From: Spirochaetales bacterium
GTDB taxonomy: Bacteria; Spirochaetota; Spirochaetia; DAHUYW01
DNA length: 64,000 nucleotides
Direction: 5' to 3'
NCBI GenBank assembly: GCA_027306915.1
Contig: DAHUYW010000001.1
Coordinates: 124,001-188,000 of the forward strand
Shown: positions 47,856 through 56,359 of the stretch, in pieces
How positions within the stretch are numbered: the stretch's first letter is position 1
How the letters are laid out: every line of letters starts with the position of its first letter
Notes under the pieces: model-generated
What the model was told of the DNA's origin: nothing
Databases searched by the model: none
The model's input: only the letters and a program-made list of their open reading frames with translations
Position numbers and translations under genes: made by a program

Positions 47856-49679
47856 TCACTCGACGGTCACGCTCTTCGCGAGGTTTCGGGGCTGGTCGAC
47901 GTCGCGCCCGAGCTCGAGCGCACAATAGTAGGCAAAGAGCTGAAGCGGCACAACCATGACGAAGGGCGAGACTATCTCGTGCACCCGCGGGACTTGGATG
48001 GTGTCGTCCGCGATCGAGGCTACCTCGTCGTCGCCCTGCGTGCAAACGGCGATTACCTTTCCGGCACGGGCCTTCACCTCTTTCATATTGGAGATGACCT
48101 TGTCTCGCAGCCGGTCGTCGGGGACCAGAAACACGCTCGGTGTACGCTCGTTGATGAGGGCGATGGGACCGTGCTTGATCTCGGCAGCGCTGTAGCCCTC
48201 GGCATGAATGTACGAGATTTCCTTCAGCTTGAGCGCCCCCTCGAGGGCGACCGGATAATTGATCCCCCGCCCGAGGAACAGGACATCCTTTGCCCAGCTG
48301 TACTTGGCCGCAAGGGCCCGGATGTGCTCCTTGCCTTTGAGGATCTCTGCGACGTAACCAGGCACCCCCTCAAGGTCGCTCACGATCTGGGCACCCTGCT
48401 CGTAGGACATGTTGCGCATTCGGGCCATGAGCAGCGTGAAGATGCAAAAGACGGTCATCTGCGAGGTAAAGGCCTTGGTCGAAGCCACTGCGATCTCCGG
48501 TCCGGAGTGGATGTAGACTCCCCCGTCACTCTCCCGTGGGATGGTCGATCCAACGACATTGCAGAGGCCCAGCACGACCGCACCTTTGCGCTTGAGCTCG
48601 CGCATTGCGTAGAGGGTGTCGGCCGTTTCCCCGGATTGCGAGACGACGAAATGAAGGGTGCCTCGCTCCACGATGGGATTGCGATAGCGTACCTCGCTCG
48701 CAAGCTCGGACGTCGCAGGGATCCTTGCCACCGATTCCAGAAGGTAAGCGCCGACCATTCCTGCGTGGTAGGAGGTCCCCGCAGCCACAATCTTCACACG
48801 CTCGATGTTCAGAAGCTCCCGGTTGCTCAGGTTCAGGCCCCCGAGATGCCCGGTCGCCTGCTCGAGGTCGAGCCGTCCGCGCATCGCTCGCAGGATGGCC
48901 TCCGGCTGCTCGAAGATCTCCTTCTCCATGTAGGTGGCAAAACCCTGCTTCTCGATCTCTTCGACCGCCCACCCGATGTGCTCGACCTTCTTGGCAATGC
49001 TGTTGTCCTTCAGGTCCGAGGTCCGGAAACCCGAGGGTTCCACCGTGACGACCTCGCCGTCCTCGATGTAGACCACCTGCTTGGTGTGAGTCATCATCGC
49101 GGTCACGTCCGAGGCGAGGAACATCTCCCCCTCGCCGATCCCGAGAACGAGCGGAGAGCCGTTACGGGCCCCCACGACCTTGCCTGGCTCGTCGGCATGC
49201 ATGACAACGATGCCGTAGGTTCCTTTGAGGAGCGCCAGGGCTCCCTTCACTGCGCGCTCGAGGTCTCCGTCATAGACCGATTCGATAAGGTGCGCGATCA
49301 CCTCCGAATCGGTTTCGGACACGAAGAGATGATCTTCACTCAGGAGCTTTTCCTTGAGGCTGGCGTAGTTCTCGATGATCCCGTTGTGGGCAATGGTGAT
49401 CTTGCCCGTGCAGTCGGCGTGGGGGTGGGCGTTCAGGTCAGTCACTCCGCCGTGAGTCGCCCATCGGGTGTGGCCGATACCCCACACGCCTGCGAGGTCC
49501 TCGGGGACGATTGCGCGGAGGTCCTTGATCTTCCCGGTCCGCTTCACAATCGAGAGCTTCCCATCGTGACCGATACAAACGCCCGCAGAGTCGTAGCCGC
49601 GATATTCGAGACGACGAAGCCCTTCAAGCAGTATCGGCGCAGCGGGTTTGACGCCGGTGTAGCCGACTATTCCACACAT
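47856..49679 (-). CDS. glmS: Glucosamine-6-phosphate synthase
   Basis: The 607-residue enzyme makes glucosamine 6-phosphate from fructose 6-phosphate and glutamine for cell-wall synthesis. The glutaminase domain begins with Cys2 (MCGIVGYTGVKPAAPILLEG), and two SIS isomerase domains follow (VKIVAAGTSYHAGMVGAYLL, VFLVPDDRLRDKVISNMKEV), ending DQPRNLAKSVTVE. GAGGATGGGAAA precedes the ATG and TATACT lies just upstream. No glmS ribozyme-like leader is evident in the short upstream gap. Confidence 0.96.
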   Translation of the reverse strand: MCGIVGYTGVKPAAPILLEGLRRLEYRGYDSAGVCIGHDGKLSIVKRTGKIKDLRAIVPEDLAGVWGIGHTRWATHGGVTDLNAHPHADCTGKITIAHNGIIENYASLKEKLLSEDHLFVSETDSEVIAHLIESVYDGDLERAVKGALALLKGTYGIVVMHADEPGKVVGARNGSPLVLGIGEGEMFLASDVTAMMTHTKQVVYIEDGEVVTVEPSGFRTSDLKDNSIAKKVEHIGWAVEEIEKQGFATYMEKEIFEQPEAILRAMRGRLDLEQATGHLGGLNLSNRELLNIERVKIVAAGTSYHAGMVGAYLLESVARIPATSELASEVRYRNPIVERGTLHFVVSQSGETADTLYAMRELKRKGAVVLGLCNVVGSTIPRESDGGVYIHSGPEIAVASTKAFTSQMTVFCIFTLLMARMRNMSYEQGAQIVSDLEGVPGYVAEILKGKEHIRALAAKYSWAKDVLFLGRGINYPVALEGALKLKEISYIHAEGYSAAEIKHGPIALINERTPSVFLVPDDRLRDKVISNMKEVKARAGKVIAVCTQGDDEVASIADDTIQVPRVHEIVSPFVMVVPLQLFAYYCALELGRDVDQPRNLAKSVTVE

Positions 49680-49758
49680 TTTCCCATCCTCGCTGTAGTA
49701 TACGCGTTAGTGAATCTATCGCGCAGGCTTGCCGTCATCAACTTCCCCGCCGACCGTG

Positions 49759-50385
49759 TTAGGAGCTTCCGATTACCTCACCTATCTCCGCGAGCTTTCC
49801 CCGATCCTTCAGAAAGAGCTTGTTCTCGGAAATCGCGATGATGCTGATGTCCTTGAGCTCGTCGAAAAATGCGGTGACGGTCTCGTAGGGAAGCTCAAGG
49901 CTTAGCGACATCTCTCGCATCGTCTTGACGCTGTCAAGTACGGCCTTTTCGAAGCCGGTCTCGGCGAAGGTGAAATAGAGGTTCATCGCCATCAGCCCTT
50001 TGCTGCTCTTGCGCACGAGATGATGAATCTGAAGGTCAGCCGCCTGGAGCCGTCGACAGAGCTTGTCGATAATGTTGAGCGCAATCCGGGCGTTCTTTTC
50101 GATCATTCCGAGAAACCCTTCGCGGTTGAATGCGAGGAGATGAACCGTGCCAACCGCGGTGGCGGTTGCCGAGCGCCGAACCCTGCTGACGATGGCCATC
50201 TCGCCGAAGAAATCTCCCTTGGCAAGCACGGCAAGGATGTGCTCTTTGCCGCCGATCATCTTGCTTATGCGGACGTTTCCCTCCTGGATGATGTACATCT
50301 GATCGCCTTCATCATTTTCCCGGAAGAGCACCTTGCCGGAGTCAACGACGATTCCGTACTTCGTAAAGAGGGTATTCTCTGCCAT
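49759..50385 (-). CDS. Cyclic-nucleotide-binding domain regulator (CRP/FNR-like)
   Basis: The 208-residue protein has an N-terminal cNMP-binding beta-roll: VLFRENDEGDQMYIIQEGNVR, then LAKGDFFGEMAIVSRVRRSATATA, the phosphate-binding cassette. The C-terminal part (about 125-208) is helical and ends with a short winged-helix-like block (LPYETVTAFFDELKDI), weaker than in true CRP. It may act as a DNA-binding regulator or a sensor without DNA binding. Promoter GTGAAA-17-TATGAT (50440-50412) and GGAGG support the start. Confidence 0.8.
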   Translation of the reverse strand: MAENTLFTKYGIVVDSGKVLFRENDEGDQMYIIQEGNVRISKMIGGKEHILAVLAKGDFFGEMAIVSRVRRSATATAVGTVHLLAFNREGFLGMIEKNARIALNIIDKLCRRLQAADLQIHHLVRKSSKGLMAMNLYFTFAETGFEKAVLDSVKTMREMSLSLELPYETVTAFFDELKDISIIAISENKLFLKDRGKLAEIGEVIGSS

Positions 50386-50411
50386 ATTTCGCCTCGAGTC
50401 CTCCGGCAGCT

Positions 50412-50440
50412 ATCATATCTGAAGTATCGGATTATTTCAC
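50412..50440 (-). promoter_or_regulatory. Promoter of the cNMP-binding regulator
   Basis: GTGAAA (50440-50435), 17 nt, TATGAT (50417-50412). The leader is about 20 nt and contains GGAGGACTCGAGGCG. Confidence 0.6.
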
Positions 50441-50476
50441 CAAGTAAAGACTCGGTACGTCTTCCGGAGGTGCGCT

Positions 50477-51508
50477 GTGGTTAGTCTACCCTTCAAGGGT
50501 GTGGTCCCCGCCCTTTTTGTCGCTCTGGCGGCCGGCTGCGGCCCCATTCCAGACTATCGAATCCTCACCGAGGGAGACCAGGCTCCTCCGGTCTTTCTCG
50601 GCGCAGAGTGCACCGACCGGCGCACGCTGGTGCTCAGGTTCGATGAACCGGTCCGCCCGATCAAAGGGACGATCACCATCGCCCCGGAGCTCCAGGTCGC
50701 AGAAGTCTTCGCCGAGGGGACTGCGATCGTCGTTGTAGTGGCGACCGATCAGAAGGTCGGACAGGAATACACGATCGAGGCAGCCGCCGAAGACCTCAGG
50801 AAGAACAGCATTACCCTGCTCTGCCATCTCTACGGCTTCAACCCCGACGTGCCGCGTCTCGTCATCAATGAGTTCATCACCCAGGGTGCCGACACTCATC
50901 CCGACATGGTCGAGCTCTATGTGATGGGAAGGGGAAACACAGCCGGGCTCTGCATCTGCGAGGGCTCGCGGGACCACTGGCAGGAGCGCTTCATCTTCCC
51001 CGCAATAAGCGTGGAGGCGGGCGACTATCTTCTCGTCCATTGGAAGCCCCAAGGGATTCCGGGCGAGATAAATGAAACGGCTGACAAGAGCGCTTCGATG
51101 GGATACGACGCCTCCCCCGCGGCGTATGATCTGTGGGTGCCGGCCGGAGACGGGCTGAGTGGCAACAACGGAGCGCTTGCGGTTTACGCGAGCCCGGGCG
51201 GCAGGCTCCTCGACGCCGTCATCTACAGCAACCGGACCTCCGCGTCCGACGATACCTACGATGGCTTCGGCTCCCGGGAGGTCCTCCTTCAGGCAACTCA
51301 GATCGTTGAGGAGGGCGGATGGAAGTACGCCGGCGAAAAGGTCGCCCCCGAGGACGCGGTGAATCCGGCCAACTCTACCGCGACCCGCTCGATATGCCGC
51401 AGCAGCCAATCGGTCGATACCGACGCTTCCGCCGACTGGCACATCGTCCCGACGAAGGGCTCGACCTTCGGTGGGGCAAATCTCGACGACTGCTACCTCC
51501 CGCAGTAG
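50477..51508 (+). CDS. Lipoprotein with lamin-tail-like domain
   Basis: From a GTG start (CGGAGGTGCGCT upstream) the protein has 343 residues with a lipoprotein signal (FVALAAGCG, Cys at 21). An Ig-like region follows (about 40-120, LVLRFDEPVRPIKGTITIAP). Residues about 125-320 resemble a lamin-tail domain (RLVINEFITQGADTHPDMVELYV, GDYLLVHWKP, AVYASPGGRLLDAVIYSN). Such domains occur on surface or secreted proteins, often beside nucleases. A function in binding or assembly at the cell surface is likely. It is convergent with trxA, 5 nt away. Confidence 0.78.
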   Translation: MVSLPFKGVVPALFVALAAGCGPIPDYRILTEGDQAPPVFLGAECTDRRTLVLRFDEPVRPIKGTITIAPELQVAEVFAEGTAIVVVVATDQKVGQEYTIEAAAEDLRKNSITLLCHLYGFNPDVPRLVINEFITQGADTHPDMVELYVMGRGNTAGLCICEGSRDHWQERFIFPAISVEAGDYLLVHWKPQGIPGEINETADKSASMGYDASPAAYDLWVPAGDGLSGNNGALAVYASPGGRLLDAVIYSNRTSASDDTYDGFGSREVLLQATQIVEEGGWKYAGEKVAPEDAVNPANSTATRSICRSSQSVDTDASADWHIVPTKGSTFGGANLDDCYLPQ

Positions 51509-51513
51509 GCAGG

Positions 51514-51837
51514 TTACAGATACTCCTTGACCATTGCCTCGATGGCAGACCGCGGGACGGCGCCGACTTGCTGGCGAACCATCTCTCCATTCTTGAAAAC
51601 AAGCAGGGTCGGGATGCTCAAGATCCCGTACTGGGCGGCGAGATCTCCCTCGTCGTCCACGTTGACCTTTCCAACCTTGAGTTTCCCGCTATAGCTCTTA
51701 CCGAGCTCTTCCACGGCAGGCGCGATCATCTTGCAGGGCATGCACCACTCCGCCCAGAAATCCACAAGCACCGGGATCGGAGAGTCGAGGACCTCCGCCT
51801 GGAAGTTTTCCGATGAAAGGGTTACCTCTGCCGACAT
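51514..51837 (-). CDS. trxA: Thioredoxin with WCMPC active site
   Basis: The 107-residue protein is a complete thioredoxin fold: PVLVDFWAEWCMPCKMIAPA with the redox pair C32/C35, and the cis-Pro loop YGILSIPTLLVFKNG. The usual dipeptide Gly-Pro between the cysteines is Met-Pro, a change expected to shift redox potential or partner choice. CAAGGAGTCTGACTC precedes the ATG. It lies 3 nt after an unknown gene and is probably co-transcribed with it. Confidence 0.93.
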   Translation of the reverse strand: MSAEVTLSSENFQAEVLDSPIPVLVDFWAEWCMPCKMIAPAVEELGKSYSGKLKVGKVNVDDEGDLAAQYGILSIPTLLVFKNGEMVRQQVGAVPRSAIEAMVKEYL

Positions 51838-51840
51838 GAG

Positions 51841-52620
51841 TCAGACTCCTTGATTCGACGGTTTGAATTCCATCAAACGGAAATCGGTGAGAGTACTATG
51901 CACAAATTCCTGGGTTTTTTCCAGTGTCGCGAGATCCCTGCTGCCGTCGGTCTCCTTCCGGAGCCGTTCGATCGTCTCGACGACGTGATGCAGGAGAAAA
52001 GCCCCTTCGAGCATCAGCCTTCGTTCCTCCCATTCTAGCTCGGTCTTCGTGCGCGGTAGGCGCATGAGGAGCGCCTTATAGCGGCTGACTCCCGGCGGCA
52101 GCCGCCCAGCGCCGCTGGTTAGGTTGTAGATTCGCGGTTCAAGGGTCAGCCGCGGGCTCGCGTAGTAGGAGGGATAGAACTTGCGCAGGACCCGATCGAG
52201 GTCCGGCCAATACTCCCTTTCGAACAAGTCGAGCGCGCCCAACAGCTTGCGGATTTCGTAGGATGCCTTTTCGTCGAAGGGGAGATCGGGGTATTTCTCG
52301 ATTTGTTCCCTGTTCTGCTCGATGATCCTGTCGGCGTACTCGCTGACGGAGCGCCGGCGTTCTTTGCGTCTGCCTCTTCGCTCGTCTCTTTCTGTGCTGA
52401 GCGCCCCTTCATCCTTTATGAGATCCTTGATCATCGCAAGCTCGTCGGAGACGAATCGCGTAAGATCGATTCGCTGCTTGCGCGCAAGGAGGTAGCGGTC
52501 CTCGAAGGCCTCTTTGAGCGAGAAGGACTTCAGAAAGGTAACGATGTAGTCGTCGTACATGCGGCGGATCTTCTCGACCGCCCGCTCCACCTCTTCTTCG
52601 CTCAGGGGACGGCGATTCAC
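51841..52620 (-). CDS. Unknown charged cytoplasmic protein
   Basis: The 259-residue protein is strongly charged (many Arg, Glu, Asp and Lys) and mostly helical, with no signal peptide or membrane segment. Features include an Arg-rich cluster (ERDERRGRRKERRRSVSEYA) near residue 85 and a conserved-looking aromatic block (REYWPDLDRVLRKFYPSYYA) near 135. It starts with GTG at 52620 behind AAAGGAGTGGAAGA. I do not recognise a family; it is probably a spirochaete-specific protein. It is translated just ahead of trxA. Confidence 0.7.
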   Translation of the reverse strand: MNRRPLSEEEVERAVEKIRRMYDDYIVTFLKSFSLKEAFEDRYLLARKQRIDLTRFVSDELAMIKDLIKDEGALSTERDERRGRRKERRRSVSEYADRIIEQNREQIEKYPDLPFDEKASYEIRKLLGALDLFEREYWPDLDRVLRKFYPSYYASPRLTLEPRIYNLTSGAGRLPPGVSRYKALLMRLPRTKTELEWEERRLMLEGAFLLHHVVETIERLRKETDGSRDLATLEKTQEFVHSTLTDFRLMEFKPSNQGV

Positions 52621-52681
52621 TCTTCCACTCCTTTCGCGCTAGCAGTGTAGCGCCGGAAGTGTTGGCCGTAAAGAGTTGCGC

Positions 52682-53431
52682 CTAGGAGACCTCGCTCAGG
52701 GCTGCTACCCGGTCTCGGATGCGCTCGGAGAGCACCTGCGGCTCGCTCTCGCTGATGATGCGAACCAGGGCTGAGCCGACGACGAGGGCGTGTACCTCGC
52801 CGGCGAGGGCCTCGACCTGCTCTCGCGACGCGATCCCGAACCCGGCAAGAACCTTTGCGCCGATCGGCGCGAGCCGCTTCAGAAAGCGCCGGTTGTCCTC
52901 GCCTATCTCGGTGTAGCTCCCCGTAATCCCGACGCGAAGGGCCGCGTACAGAAAACGCGGAGAAAGCGCAGCCACTTCGGAGAGACGGGCGTCGCTGATG
53001 GTCGGGGCGACCACAGGAACCACCTCGAGCCCTGCGTCGGCCCCGAGTCGGAAGAGCCCCTCGTCGTAGCCCGGCATCAAGTCGGGGACGATGACGCCGG
53101 TTGCCCCGGCCTCCTTTGCCCGCTCGCAAAAAGCGCGGACTCCCGGGCGGAATACGAGGTTCGCATAGCTCATCACGAAGATCGGGAGCTCCGTTTCGCC
53201 TCGAAGCTCTCGCACCAGGCCGAATCCACCCTCGACCGTGAAGCCGGCGGCGAGCGCCCCGGTGCAGGCTGTCTGGATGAGTTTGCCGTCGGCGGAGGGG
53301 TCGCTGAAGGGGAACTGGATCTCGAGATAGGAGGCTCCGCCCTCGATCATGGCTCGTGCTGCCTGAAGGGAGAGCGCGCGGTTGGGAAAGTGGGAGACCA
53401 GGTGGGTCATGAGTCGGACGCGGTTGCTCAT
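52682..53431 (-). CDS. trpA: Tryptophan synthase alpha chain
   Basis: The 249-residue TIM-barrel enzyme cleaves indole-3-glycerol phosphate to indole. The catalytic Glu is in SYLEIQFPFSDPSADGKLIQ and the loop Asp in VIVPDLMPGYDE; the phosphate site is AGFGIASREQVEAL. It is slightly shorter than usual (about 265). It ends the trp operon and its ATG overlaps the trpB stop region by 4 nt. Regulation is through the attenuator upstream of trpE. Confidence 0.94.
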   Translation of the reverse strand: MSNRVRLMTHLVSHFPNRALSLQAARAMIEGGASYLEIQFPFSDPSADGKLIQTACTGALAAGFTVEGGFGLVRELRGETELPIFVMSYANLVFRPGVRAFCERAKEAGATGVIVPDLMPGYDEGLFRLGADAGLEVVPVVAPTISDARLSEVAALSPRFLYAALRVGITGSYTEIGEDNRRFLKRLAPIGAKVLAGFGIASREQVEALAGEVHALVVGSALVRIISESEPQVLSERIRDRVAALSEVS

Positions 53432-54801
53432 CTATGCCTCCTTTCGGCCCCTACAGGTGAGGATAGGGCTGCCGGCTGCGCTGCACCTCCCGTCTGGGGG
53501 GCAGCAGCGGCTGGGCCCGCGACGGCTGCGGTGAGCGTGCCTGAGGCCGCCGCAGACGGGCCCTCGGCTCCAGGGGCGCCGCCCTCGCCACGGGTCTCCT
53601 CCCTGAGGAAGCGCAGCCAGGGCTCGGGATCCAGCGCGCGGGCCGCGATGAAGAGATCTTTGTCGCCGCGTCCCGACATATTCACGATGATGGCCTTGTC
53701 GCGGGGAAGCTCCCGCGCGAGACGCAGGGCATGGGCGCCTGCGTGGGCCGACTCGAGCGCAAAGATCACCCCTTCGTGGCGGGCGAAGTAGCGCACGGCC
53801 TCAAGCGCCTCCTCATCGGTGACCGAGGTGAACTCGATCCTTCCCTTCCGGCCGAGATCCGCAAGCTGCGGGCCGATCCCTGGGTAGTCGAGCCCCGCGG
53901 AGACCGAATGCGTTGGCAGGAGCTGCCCATCGTCGTCGAGGAGAAAGAGGCTTTTGTACCCTTGGACGATCCCTATCGAGCCGTCCCCGCCCATCCGTGC
54001 GGCGTTGTTCCCGGCGCCGCGGCCTCGCCCGCCCGCCTCGACGCCGATCAGCCTTGGATTCGGCTTCTCGAGAAAGGGGCTGAAGAAGCCGATCGCGTTC
54101 GACCCTCCCCCGACGCAGGCGACAAGGGCCGCGACGTCCAATCCTCTCTCCTCGGCCTGGCTCGAGGTCTCCTGGCCGACCACCGACTGAAACTCGCGCA
54201 CCATGTCGGGAAAGGGCGAGGGACCGAGCGCCGAGCCGAGGAGATAGTGGGTGTCGGGGAAGCTCCCCGCCCAGTCCCGCATGGCCTCGTTGACGGCATC
54301 CTTCAGGGTGCGCGATCCGCTCGTCACCGGAACGACCTCGGCCCCGAAGAGCTCCATCCAAAACACATTTGGGTGCTGCCTGCGAATGTCGACCGAGCCC
54401 ATGTAGACCGTACAGGCAAGCCCGAGCTTTGCGCAGATGGCCGCGGTCGCTACACCGTGCTGTCCCGCTCCGGTCTCGGCGATGATCCGCCGCTTTCCCA
54501 TGCGCTTCGCGAGAAGCCCCTGGCCTGCCGCGTTGTTTATCTTGTGAGCGCCGGTGTTCGCGAGCCCTTCGAGCTTAATGTAGATCTGCGCTCCGCCGAC
54601 CTCCCTGCTCGCGTTCCGGGCGTGCAGGAGGGGTGTCGGCCGGCCGATGTAGTCCCGCCGGATGCTTGCCAGCTCGGCGAGAAAAGCGCCGTCGCCCATC
54701 GCGTCGAGAAAGGCCGCCTCGAGCTCCGCCAAGGGCGCCCGGAGAACCTCGGCGACATATCTTCCCCCGAACTCGCCGAAGAAATCGTTGTAGATCTTCA
54801 T
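53428..54801 (-). CDS. trpB: Tryptophan synthase beta chain with long C-terminal tail
   Basis: The 457-residue enzyme condenses indole with serine using PLP bound at K87 (NTGAHKINNAAGQG). The phosphate site GGGSNAIGFFSPFL and the ending SGRGDKDLFIAARALDPEPW are normal. About 55 residues of Ala/Gly/Pro-rich tail (from REETRGEGGAPGAEGPSAAA) follow, beyond the family's usual 400-residue length. The ATG at 54801 has GAGTGAGCGG upstream; earlier in-frame codons would encode Arg-rich nonsense. It lies 4 nt after trpCF and overlaps trpA. Confidence 0.93.
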   Translation of the reverse strand: MKIYNDFFGEFGGRYVAEVLRAPLAELEAAFLDAMGDGAFLAELASIRRDYIGRPTPLLHARNASREVGGAQIYIKLEGLANTGAHKINNAAGQGLLAKRMGKRRIIAETGAGQHGVATAAICAKLGLACTVYMGSVDIRRQHPNVFWMELFGAEVVPVTSGSRTLKDAVNEAMRDWAGSFPDTHYLLGSALGPSPFPDMVREFQSVVGQETSSQAEERGLDVAALVACVGGGSNAIGFFSPFLEKPNPRLIGVEAGGRGRGAGNNAARMGGDGSIGIVQGYKSLFLLDDDGQLLPTHSVSAGLDYPGIGPQLADLGRKGRIEFTSVTDEEALEAVRYFARHEGVIFALESAHAGAHALRLARELPRDKAIIVNMSGRGDKDLFIAARALDPEPWLRFLREETRGEGGAPGAEGPSAAASGTLTAAVAGPAAAAPQTGGAAQPAALSSPVGAERRHR

Positions 54802-54805
54802 CCGC

Positions 54806-56359
54806 TCACTCCTCACATGCCGCCGCGATCTCTCGAAAAAAAGCCGCGAGCTTCGACGGGTCCTTCCGCCCGACCTCCGCCTCCAGGCGGCTCGAGGCAT
54901 CGATCAGCTCCGGGCGCAGCTCGGTCACAACGGACCGCACGTTGTCCGGCCCGATCCCCCCCGCAAGCCACAGCGGGAGGCGCCGCGCCACGGCTCGCGC
55001 AAGGCTCGCTTCGACCTCGGTGCCCGTGCCGCCCCGGGCCGCGGGGCTGAAGGCGTCGATGAGGACCCGCGGACAGCGATAGGCGCCGACTCGCTCGACG
55101 TCCCTCTCGTCGCGAAGCTGCAGGGCCTTGTAGTAGGGGAAGGCGATGGAAAAGCACTCTTCGGGCGCCTCGTCGCCGTGGAGCTGAACGGCGTCGAGAT
55201 GCCCCTCCGCGAGGAGGGCTCGCACGGGCGCGGGAAGCGCGGTCGCGCCGCGCTCGAGAACCACGACTCCCACCTTGAGCGCCTTGGTCCCCTTCATCGT
55301 TCGCACCAGATCCGCATCGGCCTGCCGTTTCGACGGTGCGAAAATGAAGCCGAGAATATCCGCGCCGAGCTCGTCGGCAAGGCGGGCGTCCTCGGCCCTG
55401 CAGAGCCCGCACACCTTGACCAGCGGCCGCCGCGCCGAGCGCGCGGATCCGGCCGACCGCGCGTCCAGAGGAAGGGGCTCCGCCCGTCGGGCATAGAGCC
55501 GCTCCCAAAAGCCCGCCCGCGGGGCCGAAAGCCCCTCAAAGAGCCCCGGGATGAGACCGGGATCGCGAACGACCGACTCCCCGACGAGGATCCCGTCAAA
55601 GCCGCTTGCCCTCGCGAAGGCAGCATGCTCCCTGCTTGAGATCCCCGACTCGAAAATGAGCCGCGTTGGCCAGGTGATGAACGGTTTGGTCGCGATCGGC
55701 ACGATCGGATCGACGGCAAAGCTCGCAAGATCGCGCGCATTGATGCCGGTGTAGGTCGGCCGGAGGGACGCGATTCGTTCGACCTCCCCCCTCGAATGTA
55801 TCTCGACGAGACAGCTCATGCCGAGCTCGGCCGCTCTCCGGTACAGGGCGGCGAGTTGCTCCGCAGGGAGGGCCGCCGCCAGGAGGAGAATCGCGTCCGC
55901 CCCGGCGCGATGGGAGGTGTCGACGTCCTCCGGGTCGATGAGGAAGTCCTTGCGGAGCACGGATAGCCCCGGGTAGGCGCGCTTTATGTCGATGAGGTCC
56001 CGAAGCGAGCCGCCGAAGCGCTCCTCCTCGGTGAGCACCGAGACGGTCGTGACTCCCGCGGCCGCGTAGAGCCCGGCCTGCGCGACTGCGTCGAGACCCT
56101 CTTCGATCACACCCTTCGAGGGGGAGCGCCGCTTTATCTCGCAGATGAGAAAGCCCTCACCGGCGGGCCGTCCGGCGGCTGCGGCGTCCGCATTCGGCGC
56201 CGCCGTACCGATGCCGCCCACCGGGGCCGCTACAGGGCGTGAACGCCCAAAGGGGACGATCGGCACTTCCCGCAGCCGGGGCACCGCGTGGCCGAGCTCG
56301 TGACCCTCCCTCCGGATGCGCGCGCGGCGTGCCTCGATGATCTCATCCATGATGTTCAT
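54806..56359 (-). CDS. trpCF: Fused indole-3-glycerol-phosphate synthase / phosphoribosylanthranilate isomerase
   Basis: The 517-residue protein joins two TIM barrels. Residues 1 to about 275 are TrpC (FLICEIKRRSPSKGVIEEGL, VLRKDFLIDPEDVDTSHRAG, CLVEIHSRGEVERIASL), and residues about 310-517 are TrpF (VKVCGLCRAEDARLADELGA, DAVQLHGDEAPEECF, WLAGGIGPDNVRSVV). TrpF converts phosphoribosylanthranilate and TrpC closes the indole ring. An Ala/Gly/Pro-rich insertion near residues 40-68 is unusual. The ATG at 56359 overlaps trpGD by 17 nt; ATG 56350 is an alternative. Confidence 0.92.
   Translation of the reverse strand: MNIMDEIIEARRARIRREGHELGHAVPRLREVPIVPFGRSRPVAAPVGGIGTAAPNADAAAAGRPAGEGFLICEIKRRSPSKGVIEEGLDAVAQAGLYAAAGVTTVSVLTEEERFGGSLRDLIDIKRAYPGLSVLRKDFLIDPEDVDTSHRAGADAILLLAAALPAEQLAALYRRAAELGMSCLVEIHSRGEVERIASLRPTYTGINARDLASFAVDPIVPIATKPFITWPTRLIFESGISSREHAAFARASGFDGILVGESVVRDPGLIPGLFEGLSAPRAGFWERLYARRAEPLPLDARSAGSARSARRPLVKVCGLCRAEDARLADELGADILGFIFAPSKRQADADLVRTMKGTKALKVGVVVLERGATALPAPVRALLAEGHLDAVQLHGDEAPEECFSIAFPYYKALQLRDERDVERVGAYRCPRVLIDAFSPAARGGTGTEVEASLARAVARRLPLWLAGGIGPDNVRSVVTELRPELIDASSRLEAEVGRKDPSKLAAFFREIAAACEE

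Noticed and set aside
49680..49758. A glmS riboswitch or ribozyme
   Set aside because: The upstream gap is only 79 nt and contains a promoter-like TATACT close to the start; there is no room for the ribozyme fold.
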